Origin: Bacteroides cellulosilyticus
GTDB lineage: Bacteria > Bacteroidota > Bacteroidia > Bacteroidales > Bacteroidaceae
Reading direction: 5' to 3'
Assembly (NCBI RefSeq): GCF_020091405.1
Contig: NZ_CP081903.1
Location: 3,348,501-3,412,500 of the forward strand
DNA length: 64,000 nt
Shown: positions 1-8,232 of the stretch, in pieces
Layout of the letters: each line of letters starts with the position of its first letter
Numbering within the stretch: the stretch's first letter is position 1
Program-made: the position numbers and the translations under genes
Notes under the pieces: generated by a model
What the model was told of the DNA's origin: nothing
The model's input: the letters and a program-made list of their open reading frames with translations, nothing else
Database searches by the model: none

Positions 1-22
1 TGCGCGATAAATTATCATTTAT
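1..22. repeat. right end of a dispersed inverted-repeat element
   Basis: The first 22 bases are identical to 44568-44589, the right end of the MITE-like inverted-repeat element at 44408-44589. The match ends at base 23. Only this tip is inside the window, so the rest of the copy must lie to the left. It ends 41 bp before the acetylesterase start codon. Confidence 0.6.
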
Positions 23-63
23 TAATCTGACGAATTAACTAACTAACATAAAATGAAAGAAGT

Positions 64-1341
64 ATGAGACAGCTTATTGCATTAATAATTTTAGGACTAT
101 CTATAACTTTGAATGCCGGAGCACAAAGTTACAAGTTCGACTTTACCTCCGGTAAGAAAACGAAGGACGGATATATCAAGATAACATCTGCTGATCGGTA
201 TACCAATGCGAAAGGCTACGGATATGATCTCTCTCCGTCTCCGGATGGAAAGAACCACACTCCTTTCTTCTTTTCAGTTGCCGTACCGGACGGGAACTAT
301 CACGTCACAGCCATCATCGGCAGTAAACGCAGTGCAGGAGAGACGACACTTCGAGGAGAATCACGCCGTCTCTTTTACGAAAATGTAAAAACAAAGAAAG
401 GAGAATTGCTTCCTTGTTCCTTTACCATTAACAAACGCGATATCCACATCTCCGACAAAGAAGATGTGCGCATCAAGCCGCGCGAACGCAGCAAGCTGAA
501 TTGGGATGACAAACTGACTTTAGAGTTTAACGGAGATACTCCTCAGCTGACCGAACTAATAATTGAGCGTATAGAAAATGTTCCTACAGTCTTTTTATGC
601 GGTAACTCCACTGTAGTGGATCAGGATAATGAACCCTGGGCAAGTTGGGGACAGATGGTTCCCCGTTTCTTTACCGATAGCATTTGCTTTGCCAACTATG
701 CCGAATCCGGAGAGTCTGCCAATACTTTCATTGCTGCCGGGCGTTTGAAGAAAGCCTTGACGCAGATGAAATCGGGAGATTATATCTTCATGGAGTTCGG
801 ACACAACGATCAGAAGCAGAAAGGTCCCGGTAAAGGTGCCTTCTATTCTTTTATGACGAGTTTGAAAACCTTTGTTGATGAAGCCCGTGCCCGTGGAGTG
901 CACCCCGTATTGGTAACTCCTACCCAAAGACGCAGCTTCGATGAAAATGGAAAGATTAAAGATACCCATCTCGACTTTCCCGATGCAGTGCGCTGGCTGG
1001 CGGAAAAGGAAAATATTCCTTTGATAGACCTGCATGCCATGACGCGTATTCTGTATGAGGCTATGGGAGTGGAGGAATCCAAGCATGCTTTCGTACACTA
1101 TCCTGCCAATACCTATCCGGGACAAGACAAACCTTTGGCGGATAATACTCATTTTAATCCGTATGGTGCTTATCAGATAGCCAAATGCGTTATTGAAGGA
1201 ATGAAACAAGCCGGATTGCCTTTGGTGAAGTATTTACGGACGGATAATGAAGGATATGATCCTGCCTGTCCGGATGCTCGCGAAACTTTTAAGTGGAATG
1301 AAAGTCCGTTTACGGAACTGGAAAAGCCGGACGGTAATTGA
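64..1341 (+). CDS. rhamnogalacturonan acetylesterase-like SGNH hydrolase (CE12)
   Basis: This is probably a secreted esterase that removes acetyl groups from pectin (rhamnogalacturonan). Residues 1-21 form a signal peptide ending in AGAQS. Residues 22-170 look like a beta-sandwich carbohydrate-binding domain, and the SGNH hydrolase domain follows. The block I nucleophile lies in GNSTVVDQ (Ser182), block III is GHNDQ (Asn248), and block V is DNTHF with Asp360 and His363 as the rest of the triad. GNST in place of GDSL is usual for the CE12/RGAE group. The start at 64 is the only one that gives an intact signal peptide. No pectin genes lie beside it in this window; its partners may be to the left. 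Family assignment is firm, the exact substrate is inferred. Confidence 0.85.
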   Translation: MRQLIALIILGLSITLNAGAQSYKFDFTSGKKTKDGYIKITSADRYTNAKGYGYDLSPSPDGKNHTPFFFSVAVPDGNYHVTAIIGSKRSAGETTLRGESRRLFYENVKTKKGELLPCSFTINKRDIHISDKEDVRIKPRERSKLNWDDKLTLEFNGDTPQLTELIIERIENVPTVFLCGNSTVVDQDNEPWASWGQMVPRFFTDSICFANYAESGESANTFIAAGRLKKALTQMKSGDYIFMEFGHNDQKQKGPGKGAFYSFMTSLKTFVDEARARGVHPVLVTPTQRRSFDENGKIKDTHLDFPDAVRWLAEKENIPLIDLHAMTRILYEAMGVEESKHAFVHYPANTYPGQDKPLADNTHFNPYGAYQIAKCVIEGMKQAGLPLVKYLRTDNEGYDPACPDARETFKWNESPFTELEKPDGN

Positions 1342-1349
1342 GAGAGGTT

Positions 1350-2015
1350 TTAGGGAATCAACCTCTCTATATCCGGAATCACTATTTCTCCCCGGTGTAA
1401 TTCCAACAGGCCGTCTTCTTGCATGCCATTCAATGCTTTCGATACTCCCAATCGTGTATCATTGATGGCATTTGCAAGTTCTTCCATCTTGATTTTCAGT
1501 ATCTTTTCTCCGGAAGGACGTTCGATGTGGGAGAGGATAAAATCTGCGATCCGCGCTTCGAGCTTCTCCGGAACTTTCGTCCACAAACGGTTATAGCACG
1601 TTTGGGCCCGGTTACTGATGATATTCATATAGTTGAGGCGGAAAATTTCATATCTGAACAGGTCGTTCATCACAAATGCCTTACTGATAGTTACGGTATT
1701 TACTTCTGTACGAGCTATGTGAGTGGATACGTAAGACGTATTCATGCCGAACAAAGATTGCGGTTCAATCAGGTATGGTGCCTGAAAATACTCCGTGAAG
1801 GTGTAAGAGTTATCTGTGGATGAGGTGGATGAAGCGATTTCCCCGTTCAAGATAAATATTAACTGTCCACATGTTGTTCCTTTTTTTACTAAAGTTTCTC
1901 CAGCTTTATGCTTGGTGAAATGTAATTTTACTTTTCCCAATATATTAGTGAAGTCCTCATGAGCGAGTCCTTGAAACAGTGGCAATTGGAGCAGGGTGTC
2001 ATACATCGTTTCCAT
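1350..2015 (-). CDS. Crp/Fnr family transcriptional regulator
   Basis: A cyclic-nucleotide-binding-fold regulator of about 221 residues. The N-terminal half matches the cNMP-binding jelly roll ([12 protein letters not shown], then [25 protein letters not shown]). The C-terminal half is a winged helix ([36 protein letters not shown]). The open frame extends upstream to 2054, but a TACATTTG -7-like box on the minus strand at 2049-2042 would put the transcript start inside that extension. I therefore prefer the ATG at 2015. The gene converges on the acetylesterase and may not be related to it. Effector and target are unknown. Confidence 0.8.
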   Translation of the reverse strand: METMYDTLLQLPLFQGLAHEDFTNILGKVKLHFTKHKAGETLVKKGTTCGQLIFILNGEIASSTSSTDNSYTFTEYFQAPYLIEPQSLFGMNTSYVSTHIARTEVNTVTISKAFVMNDLFRYEIFRLNYMNIISNRAQTCYNRLWTKVPEKLEARIADFILSHIERPSGEKILKIKMEELANAINDTRLGVSKALNGMQEDGLLELHRGEIVIPDIERLIP

Positions 2016-2140
2016 ATCTTTATCAACTTCTTGTTTGAAAACAAATGTAAGCATAATCGCTATGTGCCGTAAACACTTTGCCTTTCTTTTTGTTTTTTTT
2101 ATTATTTCTTAAACGTGCTATTCATTCAGGTAATTAAATC

Positions 2141-2171
2141 TTGCGGAATGCATAAAAATCGATTATCTTTG
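2141..2171 (+). promoter_or_regulatory. Bacteroides-type promoter for marC
   Basis: TTG at 2141-2143 and TATCTTTG at 2164-2171 are 20 bp apart, which fits the Bacteroides -33/-7 consensus. Transcription should start near 2178, giving a very short leader to the ATG at 2190. This rules out the longer reading frame that begins at 2115. Confidence 0.7.
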
Positions 2172-2189
2172 CAAAAAAAGGAGGGACAC

Positions 2190-2789
2190 ATGTTTGCAGC
2201 ATTCAATTTACAACAAATGATCAGTGCTTTTATTGTACTGTTCGCAGTTATCGATATCATTGGTTCTATTCCTATCATCATCAATTTGAAGGAAAAAGGC
2301 AAAGAAGTGAACGCGCTGAAGGCTACGTTAATATCTTTTGCATTGTTGATTGGCTTTTTCTACGCAGGAGACATGATGCTAAAGTTATTTCATGTAGATA
2401 TTGAATCGTTTGCCGTGGCCGGTGCATTTGTTATCTTCCTGATGTCACTGGAAATGATTCTGGATGTAGAGATATTTAAGAATCAGGGACCTATTAAGGA
2501 AGCTACTTTAGTGCCGCTGGTTTTCCCGTTGCTGGCGGGTGCCGGTGCATTTACCACCTTGCTTTCCCTCCGTGCGGAGTATGCCAGTGTCAATATAATC
2601 ATCGCTTTGGTGCTGAATATGATATGGGTGTATTTTGTTGTTAGTATGACCGGGCGTGTGGAACGCTTCCTGGGTAAGGGCGGTATTTATATTATCCGTA
2701 AGTTTTTCGGTATCATTCTGCTGGCTATTTCGGTGAGGCTGTTTATGGCGAACATTACGTTGCTGGTGGAGGCGTTACATAAAACATAA
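2190..2789 (+). CDS. MarC family integral membrane protein
   Basis: A 199-residue inner-membrane protein of the MarC/UPF0056 family, whose substrate is not established. About six hydrophobic helices are visible, beginning MISAFIVLFAVIDIIGSIPI, with the family pattern PLVFPLLAGAGAFTTLLSL in the second half. The frame is open from 2115, but the start at 2190 is chosen for two reasons: a strong GGAGGG ribosome-binding site lies just upstream, and the promoter at 2141-2171 would start transcription after 2115. The gene seems to be a single transcription unit. Confidence 0.85.
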   Translation: MFAAFNLQQMISAFIVLFAVIDIIGSIPIIINLKEKGKEVNALKATLISFALLIGFFYAGDMMLKLFHVDIESFAVAGAFVIFLMSLEMILDVEIFKNQGPIKEATLVPLVFPLLAGAGAFTTLLSLRAEYASVNIIIALVLNMIWVYFVVSMTGRVERFLGKGGIYIIRKFFGIILLAISVRLFMANITLLVEALHKT

Positions 2790-2862
2790 ATATTCTCCAG
2801 TTTTAATCTCTTGTTGAAATATGGCTTATACTGAGCCGTTTCTTTATTTTGTTGAATATATA

Positions 2863-2894
2863 TTTGGAAAATATGCAGCAAAGCTATACCTTTG
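2863..2894 (+). promoter_or_regulatory. Bacteroides-type promoter for the lysO leader
   Basis: TTTG at 2863-2866 and TACCTTTG at 2887-2894 are separated by 20 bp, an exact match to the Bacteroides consensus. The predicted start near 2901 lies about 295 bases before the first lysO codon, so the transcript has a long leader with a mini-ORF. Confidence 0.7.
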
Positions 2895-2911
2895 CGCCCA
2901 AATTCAAGACA

Positions 2912-3019
2912 ATGATGAAACATTTATGTACATATAATCCTCTGAAACGATTGCTGCAGAACGAACAAATCTGTTGCTGTAGTGTCGTGCATGTACATTG
3001 GTTTAGCGGTTTCATCTAA
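2912..3019 (+). CDS. putative 35-residue Cys-rich leader peptide
   Basis: A short frame begins about 12 bases after the predicted transcript start and ends at TAA 3017-3019. The 35-codon peptide starts MMKHLCTYNP, has three consecutive cysteines at residues 21-23 (QICCCSVVHVHW) and ends FSGFI. Cys also occurs at residue 6. A run of codons for one amino acid early in a long leader is the classical layout of a transcription or translation attenuator. Polycysteine leader ORFs are known to act as Cys-responsive attenuators in mycobacteria. I do not recognise this peptide, and nothing shows it is translated. If real, it would sense Cys-tRNA supply and control the downstream exporter genes. Confidence 0.45.
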   Translation: MMKHLCTYNPLKRLLQNEQICCCSVVHVHWFSGFI

Positions 3020-3195
3020 GTTATCCTACATTATTTTTCTTTTTTGCCGGATACAATAATACCGGTATTCTATTTTTCAGTTACTAATTATTTTGTAATT
3101 GCGGTTGTTGTTGCATACTTGCCAGTGGGAGCCAAGGAATAAACTCCTCTGTCCGGCAGGTTGTTGCCCCGCGTATGATCTAAACTAGAGTTGAT
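3020..3195 (+). promoter_or_regulatory. lysO leader, possible attenuator
   Basis: This is the untranslated stretch between the mini-ORF and lysO. A weak hairpin with CCGG arms (3047-3050 and 3062-3065) is followed by a T-rich run near 3069-3078. The same left arm, TGCCGGA at 3045-3051, is also perfectly complementary to TCCGGCA at 3152-3158. These two pairings exclude each other, as in an attenuator. Pairing was judged by eye, without an energy calculation. Confidence 0.3.
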
Positions 3196-3477
3196 ATGTT
3201 TAAAATACTTGGCCTGATGATCTTAGGCATAATAATCGGTTATGGTTTGCGTCGTATTTCGTTTTTGCGCAAAGTGGAGGTATCCATATCTTATACAGTA
3301 TTTTTGTTACTGTTTGTTTTGGGCGTTACTATAGGGTCCAACAGACTGATTGTAGATAATCTGTTTTCTTTTGGATGGCAGGCAGCATTATTGGCTTTAT
3401 CTGCTACTGTAGGGAGCATTTTGGCTTCATGGCTTGTATTAAAATTGTTTTTCACTTCTAAAAAGAAAAAGGTATGA
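3196..3477 (+). CDS. LysO family transporter, N-terminal part
   Basis: A 93-residue membrane protein with three hydrophobic segments that matches the N-terminal third of the LysO (YbjE, DUF340) family, which exports lysine and the toxic analogue thialysine in E. coli. The motif VLGVTIGSNRLIVDNL recurs in altered form (FQIGISIGSNKELKSM) in the next gene, as expected for the two pseudo-repeats of this fold. It overlaps the next gene by four bases (ATGA at 3474-3477), so the two are translationally coupled. E. coli has these parts in one chain of about 300 residues; a two-gene arrangement is common in Bacteroides and is not read as a frameshift here. Confidence 0.75.
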   Translation: MFKILGLMILGIIIGYGLRRISFLRKVEVSISYTVFLLLFVLGVTIGSNRLIVDNLFSFGWQAALLALSATVGSILASWLVLKLFFTSKKKKV

Positions 3478-4100
3478 AAGATAGTTTGATTGTATTGGGA
3501 TTTTTTGTGGGCGGATGCCTTTTGGGAGCTTTGGGATATCTCCCGGTGGATTTGAAGACAGGTAATATGTCTATCTATATATTGTATGCATTGATGTTCC
3601 AGATCGGTATCAGCATCGGTTCCAATAAGGAACTGAAGAGCATGATTTCTCAGCTCCGCCTGAAGTTCTTGCTGATTCCGTTGGCTACTATCGGTGGAAC
3701 TCTGCTTTTCTCTGCATTGGCCAGTCTGCTGCTTAGCCGTTGGAGTATATTTGACTGTATGGCGGTGGGAAGTGGTTTTGCTTATTACTCTCTTTCTTCT
3801 GTGCTGATAACACAGTTCAAGGAAGCTTCAATCGGACTTCAACTGGCTACGGAGTTGGGGACAATTGCTCTGCTGGCCAATATATTCAGGGAAATGATGG
3901 CTCTGCTGGGTGCACCGCTATTGGTACGATACTTCGGCAGATTGGCACCTATATCAGCTGCTGGTGTCAATTCAATGGATGTGATATTGCCTGTAATTAC
4001 CCGCTATTCCGGGAAAGAGATGGTGCCTATAGCTATTTTCCATGGCTTACTCATTGATATGAGTGTACCATTCTTTGTTTCTATGTTTTGCAAACTATGA
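3474..4100 (+). CDS. lysine exporter LysO family protein, C-terminal part
   Basis: A 208-residue inner-membrane protein with about six hydrophobic segments, corresponding to the rest of LysO. It holds the motifs MFQIGISIGSNKELK and SGFAYYSLSSVLIT, and ends NSMDVILPVITRYSG...PIAIFHG, as in the family. Its start overlaps the stop of the preceding gene, so the two products are probably made in equal amounts and assemble into one exporter. Its last six bases overlap the 3' end of the convergent rhomboid gene. The substrate is taken from the E. coli protein; the Cys-rich leader upstream raises the chance of a sulfur-containing substrate instead. Confidence 0.8.
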   Translation: MKDSLIVLGFFVGGCLLGALGYLPVDLKTGNMSIYILYALMFQIGISIGSNKELKSMISQLRLKFLLIPLATIGGTLLFSALASLLLSRWSIFDCMAVGSGFAYYSLSSVLITQFKEASIGLQLATELGTIALLANIFREMMALLGAPLLVRYFGRLAPISAAGVNSMDVILPVITRYSGKEMVPIAIFHGLLIDMSVPFFVSMFCKL

Positions 4101-4796
4101 TGCCGGGTCTTCTTCCGGTTTATTGCAGTCTGTTTTTACTTCTGTATTTTCTTCTTCCTCATATTCCTTCCCCTCTTCACCGGACTCTTCATCAGGTGTT
4201 TCTTCCTCATCTGCAAACGGGTCCGGTCGTTGAGGTCCGTATTCCATGAATGCTATGGCACAGATAGTGCCGGCTATCGCTCCGCTGAGGTGTCCTTCCC
4301 ATGAAGTGGTTTCTTTGGCAAAGAATGGGAACATATTCCAGATAAGCCCGCCATATAGAAAGGTAACTAATAAGGAGATGGCAATCAATGGTACATGCTT
4401 TCGCAGGATACCGCTGAAAAAAAGGAAGAAGGCCAGGCCGTAGATGATTCCGCTGGCTCCGATGTGCCATCCCGGTTTACCTATAAGAAAGGTGAGCGCA
4501 CCGCAACCTATCCAGATGGCAAAGAATATATAGGAAGCAATGTGCCGGTAAAAGTAGAACAAACACCACGACAGAAAGAATAACGGCAAAGTGTTTGCTA
4601 ACAGATGCTTGAAACTGCCGTGTACTAACGGGTGCGCAAAGATGCCGAATACCCCTCTTTGTTCCATGGGATACACACCTAACCTCCTGAAATCCCAGTC
4701 CATACCGACTTCAAGGAACTTTAGCAAGTAAAGAATAAAAATGAGGAATAACGGTATAACTGCTGCCAGGGCTATCCGGCGTACATCTTGCTTCAT
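4095..4796 (-). CDS. rhomboid family intramembrane serine protease
   Basis: A 233-residue polytopic membrane protein. The rhomboid signature GASG puts the catalytic serine at residue 115, and the partner histidine is His169 in GHLSGAIAG. The conserved HPLVHGSFKHLLAN of the second helix is at about 55-68. Five or six hydrophobic helices are visible. The last 40 residues form a very acidic cytoplasmic tail rich in Glu and Asp, probably disordered and not needed for catalysis. Substrates cannot be predicted. It is convergent with lysO and overlaps it by six bases. Confidence 0.88.
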   Translation of the reverse strand: MKQDVRRIALAAVIPLFLIFILYLLKFLEVGMDWDFRRLGVYPMEQRGVFGIFAHPLVHGSFKHLLANTLPLFFLSWCLFYFYRHIASYIFFAIWIGCGALTFLIGKPGWHIGASGIIYGLAFFLFFSGILRKHVPLIAISLLVTFLYGGLIWNMFPFFAKETTSWEGHLSGAIAGTICAIAFMEYGPQRPDPFADEEETPDEESGEEGKEYEEEENTEVKTDCNKPEEDPAS

Positions 4797-4874
4797 GTTT
4801 CGTACTGGTTTCTGTTATTTTGGTACAATGCTACGAATATTTAAGTAAAAAACGAAAATAAATGAACTTTTTAT

Positions 4875-4904
4875 TTTGCGTATTGTCTTTAATTTGTATT
4901 TTTG
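4875..4904 (+). promoter_or_regulatory. promoter of the glycogen operon
   Basis: TTTG at 4875-4878 and TATTTTTG at 4897-4904 are 18 bp apart, close to the Bacteroides consensus. The predicted start near 4911 leaves a leader of about 75 bases before the debranching enzyme. Confidence 0.5.
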
Positions 4905-4987
4905 GCATCAGTACCATACCCGTAGGCATAGCATGCGAGGTATGGAACATGATACCTGAACAATTAACCTTTAAATAATGCACAACT

Positions 4988-6928
4988 ATGAGTTATTTAC
5001 GATTTGACAAGACTCTGATGATCAATCTGGAAGAATCTTTACCAAGGGAGATACTTCGGACAAATAAGTCAGGAGCCTATCATTGTACAACGATTGTAGA
5101 TTGTAACACACGCAAATATCACGGACTGTTGGTGATTCCCGTCCCCAATCTTGACGATGAAAATCATGTGCTGCTATCTTCTTTAGATGAAACGGTAATT
5201 CAGCACGGTGCGGAGTTTAATCTGGGGCTGCATAAATATCAGGGAGACCACTTTAGTCCTAACGGGCATAAGTATATCCGTGAATTCGATTGCGAGCATA
5301 TCCCGGCAACAACTTACCGTGTAGGAGGTGTTATCCTCCGTAAGGAAAAGATTTTTGTACATCATGAGAATAGGATTCTGATTCGCTATACCTTGGTAGA
5401 TGCCCATTCGGCAACCACACTTCGTTTCCGCCCCTTTCTGGCCTTTCGCAGTGTACGCGAATATACGCACGAAAATCCGCAGGCGAACCGTGACTACCAA
5501 TTGGTAGAAAATGGTGTGAAAACCTGTATGTATCCCGGCTATCCCGAACTTTTCATGCAACTGAACAAGAAGAATGAATTCCATTATCAGCCGGATTGGT
5601 ATCGTGGCATCGAGTATCCTAAAGAACAGGAGCGGGGATATGACTTCAATGAAGACCTGTATGTTCCCGGTTATTTCGAAGTAGATATAAAGAAAGGAGA
5701 AAGTATCGTTTTCTCTGCCGGTATTTCCGAAATTTCTCCGCGTAAACTGAAACAGACCTTTGAGGCGGAAGTTGCTGACCGCACGCCGCGCGACAGTTTC
5801 TATCACTGTCTGCAAAACTCGGCACACCAGTTCCACAATAAACAGGGGGAGAACCACTATGTATTAGCGGGATATCCCTGGTTTAAGTGTCGTGCCCGTG
5901 ACTTGTTTGTTTCTTTGCCCGGCTTAACGCTGGCAGTGGATGAACAAGATGAGTTTGAAGATGTTATGGTGACTGCCGAAAAAGCTATCCGGGAGTTTAT
6001 CAGTGGAGAACCATCGAGTTATAAAATATATGAGATGGAAGATCCGGATGTATTGTTGTGGGCAGTATGGGCTTTACAGCAGTATGCTAAGGAGACCTCA
6101 CGTGAACAATGCCGTCAGAAATATGGTCGTTTGCTGGAAGATATCATGGACTATATCCGTAGCCGTAAACATGATAATCTCTTCCTGCACGAAAATGGCT
6201 TACTGTATGCCAACGGGACGGAGAAGGCTATCACCTGGATGAATTCTACGGTGAATGGTCGTCCTGTAACCCCGCGTACGGGATACATTGTGGAAGTGAA
6301 CTCTTTGTGGTATAACGCACTCCGTTTCATAGCCGATCTGGTTCGTGAAGGTGGCAATGTACATCTGGCGGACGAACTGGATGCGCAGGCGGAAGTAACC
6401 GGAAAGTCTTTTGTAGAGGTATTCCGTAATGAGTGTGGTTATCTGTTCGATTATGTGGATGGATTTATGATGGACTGGAGCGTCCGTCCCAATATGATAT
6501 TTACCGTTGCCTTCGATTATTCTCCGCTGGATCGGGCACAGAAAAAGCAGGTGCTTGATATCGTGACGAAAGAGTTGCTTACTCCGAAAGGGTTGCGTAC
6601 TCTCAGTCCGAAGAGTGGAGGATATAATCCGAACTATGTCGGTCCTCAGATTCAGAGAGATTATGCTTATCACCAGGGTACAGCTTGGCCGTGGCTTATG
6701 GGCTTCTATATGGAGGCGTACCTGCGTATTTACAAGATGAGCGGTGTATCATTCGTGGAGCGTTATCTGATTGGTTTTGAAGATGAGATGACGAGTCATT
6801 GTATCGGTTCGCTCCCCGAACTCTTCGATGGTAATCCACCGTTCAGAGGTCGCGGTGCAGTGTCTTTTGCCATGAATGTGGCCGAAATACTGCGCATCCT
6901 GAAATTGTTGTCTAAGTATAATTTATAA
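4988..6928 (+). CDS. glycogen debranching enzyme (amylo-alpha-1,6-glucosidase, GH133 type)
   Basis: A cytoplasmic 646-residue enzyme that hydrolyses alpha-1,6 branch points of glycogen. The N-terminal domain (about 1-270) matches the bacterial GDE N-domain: TNKSGAYHCTTIVDCNTRKYHGLLV is typical. The C-terminal (alpha/alpha)6 barrel (about 290-640) contains the family hallmarks YPWFKCRARDLFVSLPGL and TAWPWLMGFYMEAYLR. There is no signal peptide. It is first of three genes with gaps of 14 and 18 bp, all for storage-glucan metabolism, so they form one operon. The following GT4 and GH57 proteins would build or remodel the same polymer. Confidence 0.9.
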   Translation: MSYLRFDKTLMINLEESLPREILRTNKSGAYHCTTIVDCNTRKYHGLLVIPVPNLDDENHVLLSSLDETVIQHGAEFNLGLHKYQGDHFSPNGHKYIREFDCEHIPATTYRVGGVILRKEKIFVHHENRILIRYTLVDAHSATTLRFRPFLAFRSVREYTHENPQANRDYQLVENGVKTCMYPGYPELFMQLNKKNEFHYQPDWYRGIEYPKEQERGYDFNEDLYVPGYFEVDIKKGESIVFSAGISEISPRKLKQTFEAEVADRTPRDSFYHCLQNSAHQFHNKQGENHYVLAGYPWFKCRARDLFVSLPGLTLAVDEQDEFEDVMVTAEKAIREFISGEPSSYKIYEMEDPDVLLWAVWALQQYAKETSREQCRQKYGRLLEDIMDYIRSRKHDNLFLHENGLLYANGTEKAITWMNSTVNGRPVTPRTGYIVEVNSLWYNALRFIADLVREGGNVHLADELDAQAEVTGKSFVEVFRNECGYLFDYVDGFMMDWSVRPNMIFTVAFDYSPLDRAQKKQVLDIVTKELLTPKGLRTLSPKSGGYNPNYVGPQIQRDYAYHQGTAWPWLMGFYMEAYLRIYKMSGVSFVERYLIGFEDEMTSHCIGSLPELFDGNPPFRGRGAVSFAMNVAEILRILKLLSKYNL

Positions 6929-6942
6929 GAGGAGGAACGAAA

Positions 6943-8214
6943 ATGAAAGTTTTAATGTTTGGATGGGAGTTCCCCCCGCATATCTTAGGTGGCTTGGGAA
7001 CTGCCAGCTACGGTCTGACGAAGGGGATGTCCCAGCAGGAAGATATGGAAATTACTTTCTGTATTCCAAGGCCATGGGGCGATGAAGATCAGAGCTTCTT
7101 ACGCATCATTGGCATGAATAGCACTCCGGTAGTGTGGCGTGATGTAAACTGGGATTATGTTCAGGGACGTGTAGGTTCTTATATGAACCCCCAACTCTAT
7201 TATGATTTGCGCGATCATATTTATGCCGATTTTAATTATCTGAATACGAATGATCTCGGTTGCATCGAGTTTTCCGGTCGTTATCCGGCTAATTTACATG
7301 AAGAGATAAATAACTATTCCATTGTGGCCGGTGTGATAGCACGCCAGCAGGAGTTTGAGATCATCCACTCACACGACTGGCTGACCTATCCGGCAGGTAT
7401 TCATGCCAAACAGGTATCCGGTAAACCGCTGGTAATCCATGTGCATGCCACCGACTTCGACCGTAGTCGTGGAAATGTGAATCCTACTGTGTATGCCATA
7501 GAAAAGAATGGTATGGATAATGCTGACCATATTATGTGTGTGAGTGAGTTGACTCGTCAGACGGTTATTAATAAATATTTCCAGGATCCCCGCAAGGTAT
7601 CTACCGTGCACAATGCCGTTTCTCCGCTTCCACAAGAGATACAGGATATTGTACCGCAGAAGAAGCCGAATGAAAAAGTTGTGACTTTCTTAGGTCGCAT
7701 AACCATGCAGAAGGGTCCGGAATATTTTGTGGAAGCTGCTGCTATGGTATTGCACCGTACGCGCAATATCCGCTTTGTGATGGCCGGTAGTGGTGATATG
7801 ATGAATCAGATGATCCGTTTGGTGGCCGAACGGGGTATTGCCGACCGTTTCCATTTTCCAGGTTTCATGAAAGGAAGTCAGGTGTACGAAATGTTGAAAG
7901 CAAGTGATGTGTACATTATGCCGTCTGTTTCCGAACCCTTTGGCATTTCTCCTTTGGAAGCTATGCAATGTAGTGTACCGACTATTATTTCTAAGCAATC
8001 CGGCTGTGCCGAGATATTAGATAAGTGCATCAAGACTGACTACTGGGATATTCATGCTATGGCAGATGCAATTTATGCTATTTGCACTTATCCTGACCTT
8101 TACGAGTATTTGCGTGATGAAGGTAAGAAAGAAGTGGATGCTATTAAGTGGGAAGATGTGGGACTGAAAGTGCGCCGCATCTACGAAGAGGTTATTAAAC
8201 AATATAATAGATAA
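6943..8214 (+). CDS. GT4 family glycosyltransferase, glycogen operon
   Basis: A 423-residue GT-B fold transferase. The N-terminal domain opens MFGWEFPPHILGGLGTASYG, the acceptor-side glycine loop of glycogen synthase-like enzymes. The C-terminal GT4 domain has FLGRITMQKGPEYFVEAA and the E-x7-E sugar-nucleotide motif in EPFGISPLEAM. A ribosome-binding site GAGGAGG precedes the ATG closely. Sitting between a debranching enzyme and a GH57 enzyme, it is best read as a cytoplasmic alpha-glucan synthase. Donor (ADP- or UDP-glucose) and acceptor cannot be told from sequence. Confidence 0.85.
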   Translation: MKVLMFGWEFPPHILGGLGTASYGLTKGMSQQEDMEITFCIPRPWGDEDQSFLRIIGMNSTPVVWRDVNWDYVQGRVGSYMNPQLYYDLRDHIYADFNYLNTNDLGCIEFSGRYPANLHEEINNYSIVAGVIARQQEFEIIHSHDWLTYPAGIHAKQVSGKPLVIHVHATDFDRSRGNVNPTVYAIEKNGMDNADHIMCVSELTRQTVINKYFQDPRKVSTVHNAVSPLPQEIQDIVPQKKPNEKVVTFLGRITMQKGPEYFVEAAAMVLHRTRNIRFVMAGSGDMMNQMIRLVAERGIADRFHFPGFMKGSQVYEMLKASDVYIMPSVSEPFGISPLEAMQCSVPTIISKQSGCAEILDKCIKTDYWDIHAMADAIYAICTYPDLYEYLRDEGKKEVDAIKWEDVGLKVRRIYEEVIKQYNR

Positions 8215-8232
8215 CAATAAAACAATATAGAT

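Noticed and set aside
2115-2189. 25-codon N-terminal extension of MarC
   Set aside because: It begins upstream of the predicted transcript start and lacks the strong ribosome-binding site that precedes ATG 2190.
3196-4100. frameshifted lysO pseudogene
   Set aside because: Both parts are intact, overlap by ATGA and have their own starts; the two-gene form is usual for Bacteroides.
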